A program made the position numbers and the translations under genes. The notes beneath the pieces are model-generated. The model made no database searches and was not told the DNA's origin. It saw nothing but the letters and a program-made list of their open reading frames with translations. Below are positions 19,015 through 28,930 of a DNA stretch of 64,000 bases, piece by piece (within the stretch, counting starts at the first letter, position 1; each line of letters begins with the position of its first letter). Source of the stretch: Comamonadaceae bacterium (GTDB lineage Bacteria > Pseudomonadota > Gammaproteobacteria > Burkholderiales > Burkholderiaceae_C); assembly GCA_013297925.1 (NCBI GenBank), contig JAAFJC010000002.1, positions 43,403 to 107,402 on the forward strand, written 5' to 3'.

Positions 19015-19707
19015 ATGCAGGTGCTGTCGCTTCTTCCGTGGCCAGACTGGCTGGCTTTGGTGTGGTTTTTTGCCGCATGGATGGCCTATTCTTGGTTCAC
19101 CAAGACGCAGGGTGACAAGCGCAATTCCCTGATCGCTACGACCAATCGATACAGAAGTCTGTGGATGCAGGTGGCCACCAGCCGCGACCCGCGTGTGCTG
19201 GATGGCATCATCACGCAAAACCTTTCCACAACACCTGCTTTCTTCAGTTCAACCACGATCATCGTGATTGGTGGTTTATTTGCGCTTTTGGGCAGCACGG
19301 ACAAAGCCACAGAACTGGTGCGAGACATACCGTTTGCGCAACGCACCTCGGTGCTGATTTTTGATCTCAAAGTGCTGATCATGATCGGCATTTTCGTATT
19401 TTCATTTTTCCGCTTTTCTTGGAGCATGCGGCAATACACTTTCGTAGCTCTTCTGATTGGCTCGATGCCTGATCCAAAAGAATTTGAAGCGGGTAAATTT
19501 GATCGCGAGCAATTTTCCCAGCGCGCTGGCCGCATGCTTGGCATGGCCGCAGAGACGTTCAACGATGGCTTGCGAGGCTATTACTTTGCATTCGCTGTTA
19601 TCGCTTGGTTTTTCTCACCCTTGGCGTTTGCATGCGCTACGGCATTCGTTTTGATCATTCTCTATAGCAGGGAGTTTCGATCCGATGTCTTGGAAGTGCT
19701 GGCGTGA
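19015..19707 (+). CDS. DUF599-like membrane protein
   Basis: WFTKTQGDKRNSLIATTNRYRSLWM plus hydrophobic segments. Confidence 0.7.
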   Translation: MQVLSLLPWPDWLALVWFFAAWMAYSWFTKTQGDKRNSLIATTNRYRSLWMQVATSRDPRVLDGIITQNLSTTPAFFSSTTIIVIGGLFALLGSTDKATELVRDIPFAQRTSVLIFDLKVLIMIGIFVFSFFRFSWSMRQYTFVALLIGSMPDPKEFEAGKFDREQFSQRAGRMLGMAAETFNDGLRGYYFAFAVIAWFFSPLAFACATAFVLIILYSREFRSDVLEVLA

Positions 19708-21776
19708 AGCGCTGGATGCTTCATGCGCGGCGCTTCTTGCTTTTGGGGGCATGGTTCCTCAGCATATCGCTTGCACAAGCAGCGCCGCAAATCGATTGGG
19801 GCGACATGCTCCAGCGCCTGCCGGATCAGTCTGCTGGCGCTAAATTGGAGATTGATTTGCGAGGGCGCTGGGAGCGCACCTTGGTGGGCAGCGTGGAGGA
19901 GTCCAACGAAAAACCCATCGATCCCGCTTTGATCTGGGCTTGGCCTGCTCAGCGTTTTTCGGCCAAGCCTGATCTGCAGCCCTTCATTTTGCGCAGTGGT
20001 GAGCGCATGGTAGCTCGCTGGACGGTGTTTAATGAAAAACTGGCCAGCGATTTTTTGTTGACGGTGAAGATGCCTCGGCTGGATGTCGTGCACGTTTCCT
20101 ATCGCTACGATTTTGGGAGTTGGACAACGCTCACCGCAGGTGACCGCATCCCCATGCGCAACTGGTCACTGGCTGATCGCCAGCCCAGCTTTAATCTGCC
20201 GTTACCTCCGGGGCAGATGGATGTTGTGGTGCAGTTTGCGCATCGCGGCGTGGTCGATGCACCGATGTATTTGCAAAACCACCGCGCATTTTTAGAGGCG
20301 CGTATGGCTAATGTTTTGCCTGTGGGTATTTTTGTTGGTATCAATTTAGTGATGGCCTTGATGGGCGTGCTAATGACACTGAACTTTCATAAAACTGGGT
20401 TCTTGTCGGTTGCGGTGATGAGCCTGGTTGTGTCTATGGCCTTGTTGTTTGGCAGCGGCTTGGGTGGCTTACTGGTCGGCACAAGCAGCCCGCAATTCAA
20501 TGATGAAGCCAAGATGCTTATCAATATGAGCTGGGCCGTATTGCTGCCCTCAATAGCTGCGATGGCTTTGAGCATTCGCCTGTACTCGCGAGCGTGGTGG
20601 TGGAGCATGGTGGTCTTCTCATGCATCCTAGCGCTGGTGAGCCTGGTGTGGATCGATTACAACTTGCGCGACCAGGCCGCGGTTACTGCAATAGGCGTAT
20701 TGATCGTTTCACTACTTTTTGTGGTGTTCATGGTTGCTTGGGCTTGGTACAGAAGCTACTCCCAAAATATCAGTGTTGCGCTGGGTTTGCTTTTGTATGC
20801 CAGTGGTTTGGTGATGCTCTTCACTGCCTACATGGGTGTATGGTCTGTGGAGCGAAGCTCTTGGTCGTTCGCTACGATTTGCATGTTGGCCTCTTTGATC
20901 TTGATGCGCGGCTTGTTTTTGCAGCATCGCATGGGCAGGCAAGTGCTCTCGCGGGCCAATACATCGCCTCTTCGAGATGTGCTCACCGGATTGCTCAATC
21001 GCGATGGCATGCAAGCGCATTTGTATCGAAGCAGGGAGCGGATGCGCGAAGAGCAAATTTGCGCGCTCTTCATCTATATGCCCGTGCTCGATGCCAATAC
21101 AGCTTTGGAAGAATTGGGCGAGCAAGGCTTTGAGTCTGGCATGGTGCAAATCGCCGCGAGCCTGACAACGAGCGTCTCGGCCACCGATGGCGTGGCGCGC
21201 ATCTCACGCCATGCTTTTGGAATCAGCGTGCTGATGCAGCCTGATTCAGCAACTGCGACGCGGCTGGCGCAAAAGATACTCACGCGGGTGATGGCTTTGG
21301 CCGCTTCGGGCACGCCACTGTGCGCCACTGCGCGTTTGGGCATGGCATGGCTGCCTTTGAACAGTTTCCGCATCGATGGGCTGGAGCAGCGTTGCTTAGA
21401 AGCGCTTGAGATTTTGGAAACGGGCAAACGCATTGCTTGGGTGGGCGGTGCGCAATCGTACATAGAGGCGGAGCAAATGATGCGCGCGATGAGCACCAAT
21501 CCAAGCGATCCGCCAGTTGCACCTGCGGCAAACGCCTATGCATCCACCACAGGCGGCGAATCGAATCTGTACGACCGCATTCACCGCATTGAGCGCGAAA
21601 TGCTTGGTGTGGATACGCGATTCTTGGAAGAAGAGGCTGATCGCATGAGCCGTGCTTTGAATGAAGCAAGGGATGCACAAGAGCGCGACAAAGCTCATCT
21701 GGCTGCACAAGGCCAGCTGAACGATTTTGAGCCTACTGAGCAGCAATTGGGCCGGCAAAAGCCTTGGCCAGGCTGA
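19704..21776 (+). CDS. 7TM (7TMR-DISM-like) membrane protein with degenerate GGDEF-like domain
   Basis: Signal peptide, extracytoplasmic domain, ~7 TM, then SPLRDVLTGLLNRDGMQAHL (GGDEF-type DxLTGLxNR) but no GG(D/E)EF active-site motif. Confidence 0.7.
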   Translation: MKRWMLHARRFLLLGAWFLSISLAQAAPQIDWGDMLQRLPDQSAGAKLEIDLRGRWERTLVGSVEESNEKPIDPALIWAWPAQRFSAKPDLQPFILRSGERMVARWTVFNEKLASDFLLTVKMPRLDVVHVSYRYDFGSWTTLTAGDRIPMRNWSLADRQPSFNLPLPPGQMDVVVQFAHRGVVDAPMYLQNHRAFLEARMANVLPVGIFVGINLVMALMGVLMTLNFHKTGFLSVAVMSLVVSMALLFGSGLGGLLVGTSSPQFNDEAKMLINMSWAVLLPSIAAMALSIRLYSRAWWWSMVVFSCILALVSLVWIDYNLRDQAAVTAIGVLIVSLLFVVFMVAWAWYRSYSQNISVALGLLLYASGLVMLFTAYMGVWSVERSSWSFATICMLASLILMRGLFLQHRMGRQVLSRANTSPLRDVLTGLLNRDGMQAHLYRSRERMREEQICALFIYMPVLDANTALEELGEQGFESGMVQIAASLTTSVSATDGVARISRHAFGISVLMQPDSATATRLAQKILTRVMALAASGTPLCATARLGMAWLPLNSFRIDGLEQRCLEALEILETGKRIAWVGGAQSYIEAEQMMRAMSTNPSDPPVAPAANAYASTTGGESNLYDRIHRIEREMLGVDTRFLEEEADRMSRALNEARDAQERDKAHLAAQGQLNDFEPTEQQLGRQKPWPG

Positions 21777-21794
21777 TAAGCGCAAGCTTTTGAA

Positions 21795-23132
21795 TCAGGC
21801 TTCGCTCTGAAGCGCATAAGCCAAGGCGCTGATGTCACCGGCGCGCCCCGCTATTTTGTCGGCCAAGAGCCGTGCGCTGCCGCAGGAGAGCGCCCAACCG
21901 CTTGAGCCGTGGCCCAGATTGAGCCAAACCGGGCTGTTGTTTGCTGCACGGCTGATCACAGGAGGCCGATTGGCCAGCATCGGCCGCGCGCCCTGCCATT
22001 CCTGCACGCCTTGGCTCATGACGGCTGCACCAGGAAACCAATCGTGCAAGACCTTGTAGAGCGTGTTGATGGCGGAGCGATTCATCTCGCCTGCTCGCCC
22101 GCCCACTTGCGCACTGCCCGCGACGCGCACACGCTGGCCCAGCCGCGTGATGCTCACTTTGTAGCGCTCATCCATCAGGCCGGATCGAGGTGCGTTCAGC
22201 GGCTCTTTCACATGCGCGCTCACCGAATAGCCATAGACCGGGCGAAGAGGCAAATGTATGCCCAATTTAGAGAGCAGTGGCTCGGCTTGCACACCTGTGC
22301 AGAGCACGACAGCATCAAATGCGAACTCGCGCGCCGCTTGGTCAATGCCGGGCGACTGAGAGGACAACTGTGAAGACAGTTGAGAATTTGCTTGCGTATC
22401 TGCTACGAAAAGCGTAGCGCCCTGCGCAGTATTCATGCCGGCGATCTGCAGTTTTTGCACTGAAGTATTGAATTCAAACTGCACGCCAAGCTTGCGGCAT
22501 TCGTCTTTGAGCAGCAGGGCGAATTGGCGGCAATTGGCCACCTCATCTTGCGCGAGATGGATCGCGCCGGCGAAGCGCGTGTCAGTATTGATCGCTGGCT
22601 CGATCTCGCGCGCTGCCGCTTCGTCGAGCTCGCTAAACGTCACGCCTAGATCACGCAATACCTGCAAACTCGGCTGCACCATGGCGCGGTCTTTTTCGGT
22701 GCGCAATGCGATCAGGTAGCCTTCTGCGCGGTCATACTCCAAGCTGTGGCTCTCTGTGATCTCATGCAGGCGGCTGCGGCTATAAAAAGCCAATTGCTGC
22801 AAAGCTGTGCGGTGGCGCTGATAGGTGGGCAAGTTGCAGGCGCGCCAAAAGCGCCAAAGCCATGCGATATCTGCGCCTTTCAGGGGAAAATTCAAGCGAA
22901 ATGCCGCATGGCTGCCTATCATCTGCTTGATCACCTTCCAAGGCATACCTGGCGCTGCCCAAGGCGTGACATAACCCGGTGAGAGCACGCCTGCATTGGA
23001 AAAACTGCTCTCCTCAGCCGCCGCGCCGCGTCTTTCAAACACAGTGACTTCATGGCCATCACGCGCCAATTCATAAGCGGTGGTGATGCCAACAATACCT
23101 GCGCCGACGACTGCGATTTTCATGTTTTTCAA
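21795..23132 (-). CDS. dadA: D-amino acid dehydrogenase small subunit
   Basis: MKIAVVGAGIVGITTAYELARDGHEVTVFERR; GHGSSGWALSCGSARLLADKIAG. Confidence 0.88.
   Translation of the reverse strand: MKNMKIAVVGAGIVGITTAYELARDGHEVTVFERRGAAAEESSFSNAGVLSPGYVTPWAAPGMPWKVIKQMIGSHAAFRLNFPLKGADIAWLWRFWRACNLPTYQRHRTALQQLAFYSRSRLHEITESHSLEYDRAEGYLIALRTEKDRAMVQPSLQVLRDLGVTFSELDEAAAREIEPAINTDTRFAGAIHLAQDEVANCRQFALLLKDECRKLGVQFEFNTSVQKLQIAGMNTAQGATLFVADTQANSQLSSQLSSQSPGIDQAAREFAFDAVVLCTGVQAEPLLSKLGIHLPLRPVYGYSVSAHVKEPLNAPRSGLMDERYKVSITRLGQRVRVAGSAQVGGRAGEMNRSAINTLYKVLHDWFPGAAVMSQGVQEWQGARPMLANRPPVISRAANNSPVWLNLGHGSSGWALSCGSARLLADKIAGRAGDISALAYALQSEA
22402..22442 (-). repeat. interspersed 41-bp GCCGGC element, in dadA
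   Basis: minus strand GCCGGCATGAATACTGCGCAGGGCGCTACGCTTTTCGTAGC. Confidence 0.85.
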
Positions 23133-23170
23133 ACGGGTTTTGATGTATTTTTAAGGCAAATTGCCAGTTT

Positions 23171-23211
23171 GCCGGCATGGAATATGCGGGGGCAGCTATC
23201 GAAAAGATAGT
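23171..23211 (+). repeat. interspersed 41-bp GCCGGC element, intergenic
   Basis: GCCGGCATGGAATATGCGGGGGCAGCTATCGAAAAGATAGT. Confidence 0.88.
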
Positions 23212-23261
23212 AATTTCTCTTGAGGATTGTAGGGGAAAAGAAGGTAAAGCGACTGTTCGAT

Positions 23262-24620
23262 TTAGATCAATGACTCGATTTGCGCAGCGATGCTAAGCAC
23301 GGCATGATCCATTGCGGCGCCATGCCAAAGCATCAGTCCCGTGGGCAAACCGCCATCTGGCTGATTGGGCAAGCTGATCGCACAGCCGTCGAGCAGATTG
23401 ACGACGCTGGTGTTGCGCAGCATCAGGGCATTCACCCGGAAGAACTCTGCATCGCGCTCTGCTCCGGGCGCGACATCGGCAATTGGCGCAGCCACTAGCG
23501 GCACGGTTGGCGAGAGCACGCCATCAAAGCCTTGCAAAACTTTGCCGACGCGCTCTATCCATTGCTGGCGAGCCAGTTGCAAGCGTACGTAATCGGCTGC
23601 GCTCATGTTGTCTGCCATCGCAATGCGCTGCGCTACGCGCGGATCAAATTCGGCTTTGCGCGCTGGCCACAGCCCAGCTGGGATCATCCACGAGAGCACT
23701 TCTGGTGCAGAGAAACCGCCGCGAGCTTGGATGCTGCCTAGATCCGCAATCGCGTTCAAAGGAATGTGACTGATCTTTGCGCCGGCTAGAGAAATAGCTT
23801 GCAAGCTGGCCTCAAAATTTCGTGCTACATCAGAATCCAAGCCATCAAGCATCACGCTTTGCGCTACGGCAAAGTGACAGTCTTTCAAAGCCTTGCCTTG
23901 TTTCTTCACAAGCTCGCCGCTCAGGATCTGGTGGACGAGGGTGGCATCGCGTACGCTACGGGTCAGCGCGCCGATGCTGTCGAGAGTATGCGAAAGCGGG
24001 ATTGCACCTTGCGTGGGCACGGTGCGCGCCGTGGGCTTGAAGCCGACCAAGCCGCAGAGCGCCGCCGGAATACGGATCGAGCCGCCTGTGTCTGATCCGA
24101 GGCCGATGAATGCTGCGCCGCTGGCTACGGAGACTGCTGCGCCGCTGGATGAGCCGCCAGGGATGCGCGGCGTGGCAGGATCTGCGGCTAACGCCAAAGG
24201 ATTGACAGGCGTGCCAAAGTGCGGGTTCACGCCCATGCCAGAGAAGGCAAATTCAACCTGATGGGTGCGCCCCAGCACCACGCCGCCAGCGGCTTTGAGG
24301 CGCGCCACTGCAGGCGCGTCTTGCGTCGCTGGCGCATTTCCAGCCATCGCCGTGCTGCCGCTGGCTGAAACTTCTCCAATCACATCAAACAAATCTTTCA
24401 CCGAAATTGCCAGACCCGCTAAGGGCAAATCTGGCGAAGTTGCGGCGGCTTGAGCCAGAGCAGCGGGATTCAAGTTACGAAAAGTGCTTGCGCAAGCCTG
24501 GGATTTGGCAATTTCTAGGCTGTGCTGCATCTCAGTGACTGCATTGCTTCGCCCGGCGCGAATGGCGGCTACCACATCAGGGATGTCTGGGAGGGGAATG
24601 GGTGCAGAAGTCATGGGCAA
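23262..24620 (-). CDS. amidase
   Basis: Amidase signature GGSSSGAAVSVASGAAFIGLGSDTGGSIRIPAALCGLVGFKPT. Confidence 0.92.
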   Translation of the reverse strand: MPMTSAPIPLPDIPDVVAAIRAGRSNAVTEMQHSLEIAKSQACASTFRNLNPAALAQAAATSPDLPLAGLAISVKDLFDVIGEVSASGSTAMAGNAPATQDAPAVARLKAAGGVVLGRTHQVEFAFSGMGVNPHFGTPVNPLALAADPATPRIPGGSSSGAAVSVASGAAFIGLGSDTGGSIRIPAALCGLVGFKPTARTVPTQGAIPLSHTLDSIGALTRSVRDATLVHQILSGELVKKQGKALKDCHFAVAQSVMLDGLDSDVARNFEASLQAISLAGAKISHIPLNAIADLGSIQARGGFSAPEVLSWMIPAGLWPARKAEFDPRVAQRIAMADNMSAADYVRLQLARQQWIERVGKVLQGFDGVLSPTVPLVAAPIADVAPGAERDAEFFRVNALMLRNTSVVNLLDGCAISLPNQPDGGLPTGLMLWHGAAMDHAVLSIAAQIESLI

Positions 24621-24789
24621 ATGCTATAATCATGGGCTTGGCTGAAATCCCTCAGTTAAGAAACAAAGCACACTGAAAGTTTTCAATGTGCGAGTTCATA
24701 GCGAATCCAGTCGCCCTAAGGTGTCACGCGAAATAAACATTTTGCGTGAAACTGACCGGATTCCAGACCTAACCTTCAGGAAAATTATC
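24621..24789 (+). promoter_or_regulatory. rpsB promoter (TGCTATAAT, -10 at 24625-24630) and structured 5' leader
   Basis: Extended -10 followed by a ~155-nt leader with two clear hairpins (GCACACTGAAAgtTTTCAATGTGC; TCACGCGAAAtaaacaTTTTGCGTGA). Confidence 0.6.
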
Positions 24790-25539
24790 ATGGCAATCTC
24801 CATGCGCGACATGTTGGACGCAGGCGTCCATTTCGGCCACCAGACCCGTTTCTGGAACCCCAAGATGGCACCGTTCATCTTCGGCCACCGCAACAAAATC
24901 CACATCATCAACCTCGAAAAATCGCTCCCGATGTACGAGGAAGCGATGAAATTCGTGCGTCAACTCTCTGCTAACCGTGGCAACATTTTGATCGTTGGCA
25001 CCAAGCGCACCGCACGCGATATCGTGGCTACCGAAGCGGCCCGTGCTGGCGTGTCTTTCGTGAACCAGCGCTGGCTCGGCGGCATGCTGACCAACTTCAA
25101 AACTGTCAAAGGCAGCTTGAAGCGCCTGAAAGACATGAAGGCTCAGCAAGAAGCTGGCCTTGATGCCCTGAGCAAAAAAGAGCAACTGACCTTCTCCCGC
25201 GAGATGGCCAAGCTTGAAAAAGACATCGGCGGTATTGCCGATATGCCTAGCTTGCCAGACGCGATTTTCCTGATCGACGTGGGCTACCACAAGATTGCGG
25301 TGCAAGAAGCCCGCAAACTCGGCATTCCCGTGATCGGCGTGGTGGACTCTAACCACAGCCCAGAAGGCATCGATTACGTGATCCCCGGCAATGATGACTC
25401 CGCCAAAGCTGTGCAGCTCTACGCTCGTGGCGTGGCAGACGCTATCCTCGAAGGCCGCGCCAATGCCGTGCAAGAAGTCGTCAAAGCCGCCCAAGGCGAC
25501 GACGAATTCGTGGAAGTCGAAGAAGGCGCAGCTGCTTAA
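24790..25539 (+). CDS. rpsB: 30S ribosomal protein S2
   Basis: [44 protein letters not shown]; start revised from ORF start 24688. Confidence 0.97.
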   Translation: MAISMRDMLDAGVHFGHQTRFWNPKMAPFIFGHRNKIHIINLEKSLPMYEEAMKFVRQLSANRGNILIVGTKRTARDIVATEAARAGVSFVNQRWLGGMLTNFKTVKGSLKRLKDMKAQQEAGLDALSKKEQLTFSREMAKLEKDIGGIADMPSLPDAIFLIDVGYHKIAVQEARKLGIPVIGVVDSNHSPEGIDYVIPGNDDSAKAVQLYARGVADAILEGRANAVQEVVKAAQGDDEFVEVEEGAAA

Positions 25540-25562
25540 ACCACAGCTTCCCCTCGCATGAA

Positions 25563-25585
25563 GGGGCACTGGGTTGCCCCTTTTT
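25563..25585 (+). terminator. rho-independent terminator after rpsB
   Basis: GGGGCactgggttGCCCCTTTTT. Confidence 0.75.
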
Positions 25586-25622
25586 GCTGTTAAGCACTCA
25601 CCAAACATCCGAATACCAATAG

Positions 25623-25756
25623 CCGGACGCAAAAGACGCAAAGGTTACGCAAAAGACGCAAAAAAGAAAATCAGAATCCAACTGAAATTACCGTTCCTCG
25701 CTTTGAATTGGTTTTTTCTGCGTATTCTGCGTAACTTTTGCGTCCTCTGCGTCCGG
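25623..25756. repeat. CCGGACGC inverted-repeat element, copy 2 (between rpsB and tsf)
   Basis: Arms CCGGACGCAAAAGACGCAAAGGTTACGCAAAAGACGCA / TGCGTATTCTGCGTAACTTTTGCGTCCTCTGCGTCCGG. Confidence 0.85.
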
Positions 25757-25791
25757 TATTGGTTTTAACTCTCAAGATCGAAGGAAACAAC

Positions 25792-26715
25792 ATGACAATC
25801 ACAGCAAGCATGGTCGCGGAATTGCGCGGCAAGACAGATGCTCCGATGATGGAGTGCAAGAAAGCGCTCACCGAAGCCGCTGGCGATATGGCCAAGGCCG
25901 AAGAGATTTTGCGCGTCAAGCTCGGCAACAAAGCCGGCAAAGCCGCCAGCCGCATCACGGCTGAAGGCGTGGTCACGGCATTTGTCGATGGCAACACCGC
26001 AGGCATGATCGAGATCAACTGCGAAACAGATTTCGTGACAAAAAATGATAGCTTCCTGGGTCTGTGCAATGCAGCCGCTAAAGCTGTGGCCACGGCCAAC
26101 CCAGCTGATGTAGCAGCTTTGGGTGCAACCGCCTTCAGCCTAGACGGCTTCGGCCCAACGCTGGAAGACGTGCGCAAAGGCCTGATCGGCAAGATCGGCG
26201 AAAACATGAGCTTCCGCCGCTTCAAGCGCTTCGCTTCAGGCTCGAAAGTCACCACCTATCTGCACGGCACACGCATTGGCGTGGCTGTGGAGTTCGATGG
26301 TGACGAGACCGCAGCGCGCGACGTGGCGATGCATATTGCTGCCATGAAGCCCGTTTCTTTGTCGAGCGCCGATGTGCCTGCTGAGCTGATTGAAAAAGAG
26401 CGCGCAGTGGCGGCGGGTAAAGCAGAAGAAGCCCGCAAGGAACTCGAAGCTGCTGGCAAGCCTGCGCAAACCGCTGATATCGTGGCCAAGCGTATCGAAG
26501 GCTCGGTGCAAAAGTATCTCAAAGAAGTCAGCTTGCTCGATCAAGTCTTCGTGAAAGCCGCTGACGGCAAGCAAACCGTGGCTGCTTATCTCAAGAGCGC
26601 GAACACGACATTGAAGAGCTTCACGCTCTATGTGGTGGGCGAGGGCATTGAGAAGAAGGTGGACGATTTCGCAGCTGAAGTGGCTGCGCAAGTGGCGGCT
26701 GCAAAAGCTGCATAA
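25792..26715 (+). CDS. tsf: translation elongation factor Ts
   Basis: [32 protein letters not shown]. Confidence 0.96.
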   Translation: MTITASMVAELRGKTDAPMMECKKALTEAAGDMAKAEEILRVKLGNKAGKAASRITAEGVVTAFVDGNTAGMIEINCETDFVTKNDSFLGLCNAAAKAVATANPADVAALGATAFSLDGFGPTLEDVRKGLIGKIGENMSFRRFKRFASGSKVTTYLHGTRIGVAVEFDGDETAARDVAMHIAAMKPVSLSSADVPAELIEKERAVAAGKAEEARKELEAAGKPAQTADIVAKRIEGSVQKYLKEVSLLDQVFVKAADGKQTVAAYLKSANTTLKSFTLYVVGEGIEKKVDDFAAEVAAQVAAAKAA

Positions 26716-26732
26716 GCTTGCCCGGCTCCCAG

Positions 26733-26758
26733 AAAAGCGGCTCTTGAGCCGCTTTTTT
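26733..26758 (+). terminator. rho-independent terminator after tsf
   Basis: AAAAGCGGCTCttGAGCCGCTTTTTT. Confidence 0.85.
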
Positions 26759-26814
26759 CATGGCCAATATCGCCGATAATTGACAGGTTTACCTGCATAA
26801 CAAGGAGCTCACCC

Positions 26815-27531
26815 ATGACCGCACCCGTCCACAAACGCATTTTGCTCAAACTCTCAGGCGAAGCGTTGATGGGTGATGATGCTTTTGGTATCAACCGCGC
26901 AACGATCATGCGCATGGTGGAAGAGATCAAAGAAGTCACGGAGATGGGTGTGCAGGTGGCTATCGTGATCGGTGGCGGCAATATCTTTCGCGGCGTAGCC
27001 GGTGGCTCTGTGGGCATGGATCGCGCCACAGCCGATTACATGGGCATGCTGGCCACGGTGATGAATGCGCTGGCGCTGGCTGACACGATGAACCACGCTG
27101 GCATGGTGGCGCGCGTGATGAGCGCCATCAATATCGATCAGGTGGTGGAGCCTTATGTGCGCCCCAAGGCTTTGCAGTATCTCGAAGAAGGCAAGGTGGT
27201 GGTGTTTGCTGCGGGCACAGGCAATCCGTTTTTCACCACCGACACCGCAGCCGCTTTGCGCGGTGCTGAGATCGGTGCTGAGATCGTCTTGAAAGCGACG
27301 AAGGTCGATGGTGTGTACACCGCCGATCCAAAAAAAGACCCCAGCGCAACGCGCTATGCCAAGCTGAGCTTTGACGAAGCCATGCGGCAAAATCTAGGCG
27401 TGATGGATGCAGCGGCGTTTGCATTGTGCCGTGATCAGAAGCTGCCCATCAAGGTGTTTTCTATCTTTAAGGCGGGCGGCTTGAAGCGCGTGGTGATGGG
27501 CGAAGATGAAGGAACCTTGGTTCACGTTTGA
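26815..27531 (+). CDS. pyrH: UMP kinase
   Basis: [20 protein letters not shown]; synteny tsf-pyrH-frr. Confidence 0.96.
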   Translation: MTAPVHKRILLKLSGEALMGDDAFGINRATIMRMVEEIKEVTEMGVQVAIVIGGGNIFRGVAGGSVGMDRATADYMGMLATVMNALALADTMNHAGMVARVMSAINIDQVVEPYVRPKALQYLEEGKVVVFAAGTGNPFFTTDTAAALRGAEIGAEIVLKATKVDGVYTADPKKDPSATRYAKLSFDEAMRQNLGVMDAAAFALCRDQKLPIKVFSIFKAGGLKRVVMGEDEGTLVHV

Positions 27532-27564
27532 CGTTTGAGCCAGTATGTATTGAAGGAGTTGTTG

Positions 27565-28125
27565 ATGACGATTGCAGATATCAAAAAAACCACTGAGACC
27601 AAAATGGCGCAGTCCATTGAGGCATTGAAAAATAATCTGGGCAAGATCCGTACAGGGCGGGCCAATCCCGCCATTCTTGATTCGATCGTGGTTGATTACT
27701 ACGGTAACCCCACGCCACTCAACCAAGTAGCAAACATCACTTTGCTAGATAACCGCACGATCAGCGTGCAGCCTTGGGAAAAAGGCTTGGGCGCGAAAGT
27801 GGAAAAAGCGATTCGCGACAGCGATCTGGGCGTGAACCCTGTGGCCATGGGAGATTTGATCCGCGTGCCGATGCCTGCGATGAGCGAAGAGCGCCGCAAG
27901 GAAATGACGAAGCTGGTGCGCAACGATGGCGAGAACTCAAAAATCGCCATTCGCAACTTGCGCCGCGATGCCATCGAAGGCGTGAAAAAACTCGTGAAAG
28001 ACAAGCTGGCTTCGGAAGACGAGCAAAAACGCTCGGATGCTGAGACGCAAAAAACCACCGACAAATTCATCTCTGAGGTGGATCGGCTGGTGGCAGACAA
28101 GGAAAAAGAGATTTTGGCTATTTAA
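27565..28125 (+). CDS. frr: ribosome recycling factor
   Basis: [44 protein letters not shown]. Confidence 0.96.
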   Translation: MTIADIKKTTETKMAQSIEALKNNLGKIRTGRANPAILDSIVVDYYGNPTPLNQVANITLLDNRTISVQPWEKGLGAKVEKAIRDSDLGVNPVAMGDLIRVPMPAMSEERRKEMTKLVRNDGENSKIAIRNLRRDAIEGVKKLVKDKLASEDEQKRSDAETQKTTDKFISEVDRLVADKEKEILAI

Positions 28126-28154
28126 GGCAAGATTTCAAGTATTTCCACCACATA

Positions 28155-28195
28155 GCCGGCATAGAATCTACGCAAAGCGCTCTTATTTTGGTAGC
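28155..28195 (+). repeat. interspersed 41-bp GCCGGC element overlapping uppS start
   Basis: GCCGGCATAGAATCTACGCAAAGCGCTCTTATTTTGGTAGC. Confidence 0.85.
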
Positions 28196-28910
28196 ATCTA
28201 GCCCCACGCCACACCACGTTGCCATCGTCATGGACGGCAATGGCCGTTGGGCGCGGCAGCGCTATTTGCCGCGTGTGGCTGGCCACCGGCAAGGCGTGGA
28301 AGCGCTGCGCCGCTGCGTGCGTGCCTGTGCGGATCGCGGCATCCAAGTGCTCACGGTATTTGCTTTCTCCTCGGAAAACTGGAATCGCCCGCAAGAAGAA
28401 GTCTCAGGGCTGATGGATTTGCTGATCACGGCTTTGTCGGGCGAAGTCAAGCCTTTGCATGAGAGCGGTGTGCGCATTTGCTTTGTGGGAGATCGCTCGC
28501 GTGTTTCTGACAAAGTGCGTGCTGGTTTCGACAAGGCCGAGCAGCTCACACAGGCCAATACAAAAATCACCTTGAACGTGTGCTTCAACTACGGTGGCCG
28601 TTGGGATATTGCGCAAGCCGCGCAAAAGATCGCTGCGCGTGGGCAGGAGATCACGGAAGAGGCATTGAACGCCGAGATGGCCACAGCGCATGTGAGTGAT
28701 CCTGATTTGGTGATCCGCACCGGTGGCGAATACCGCATCAGCAATTTCTTGCTGTGGCAAGCGGCTTACAGCGAGCTCTATTTCAGCGATAAGCTCTGGC
28801 CAGATTTTGATGAAGCTGCGCTGGATGCTGCCATCCTCGCTTTTGCGCAGCGCGAGAGGCGTTTTGGCAAAACCTCCGAGCAAGTGACGCAAGTGCCTGT
28901 GGCGGCTTAA
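28188..28910 (+). CDS. uppS: undecaprenyl diphosphate synthase
   Basis: HHVAIVMDGNGRWARQRYLPRVAGH; apparent TTG start at 28188. Confidence 0.93.
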   Translation: MVASSPTPHHVAIVMDGNGRWARQRYLPRVAGHRQGVEALRRCVRACADRGIQVLTVFAFSSENWNRPQEEVSGLMDLLITALSGEVKPLHESGVRICFVGDRSRVSDKVRAGFDKAEQLTQANTKITLNVCFNYGGRWDIAQAAQKIAARGQEITEEALNAEMATAHVSDPDLVIRTGGEYRISNFLLWQAAYSELYFSDKLWPDFDEAALDAAILAFAQRERRFGKTSEQVTQVPVAA

Positions 28911-28930
28911 GGCGAAAACCCAAGGCATAC

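Noticed and set aside
23770-23815. Possible extra 41-bp element copy in amidase (GCCGGCTAGAGAAATAGCTTGC)
   Set aside because: Only the GCCGGC start and scattered bases match; below the similarity of the other copies.
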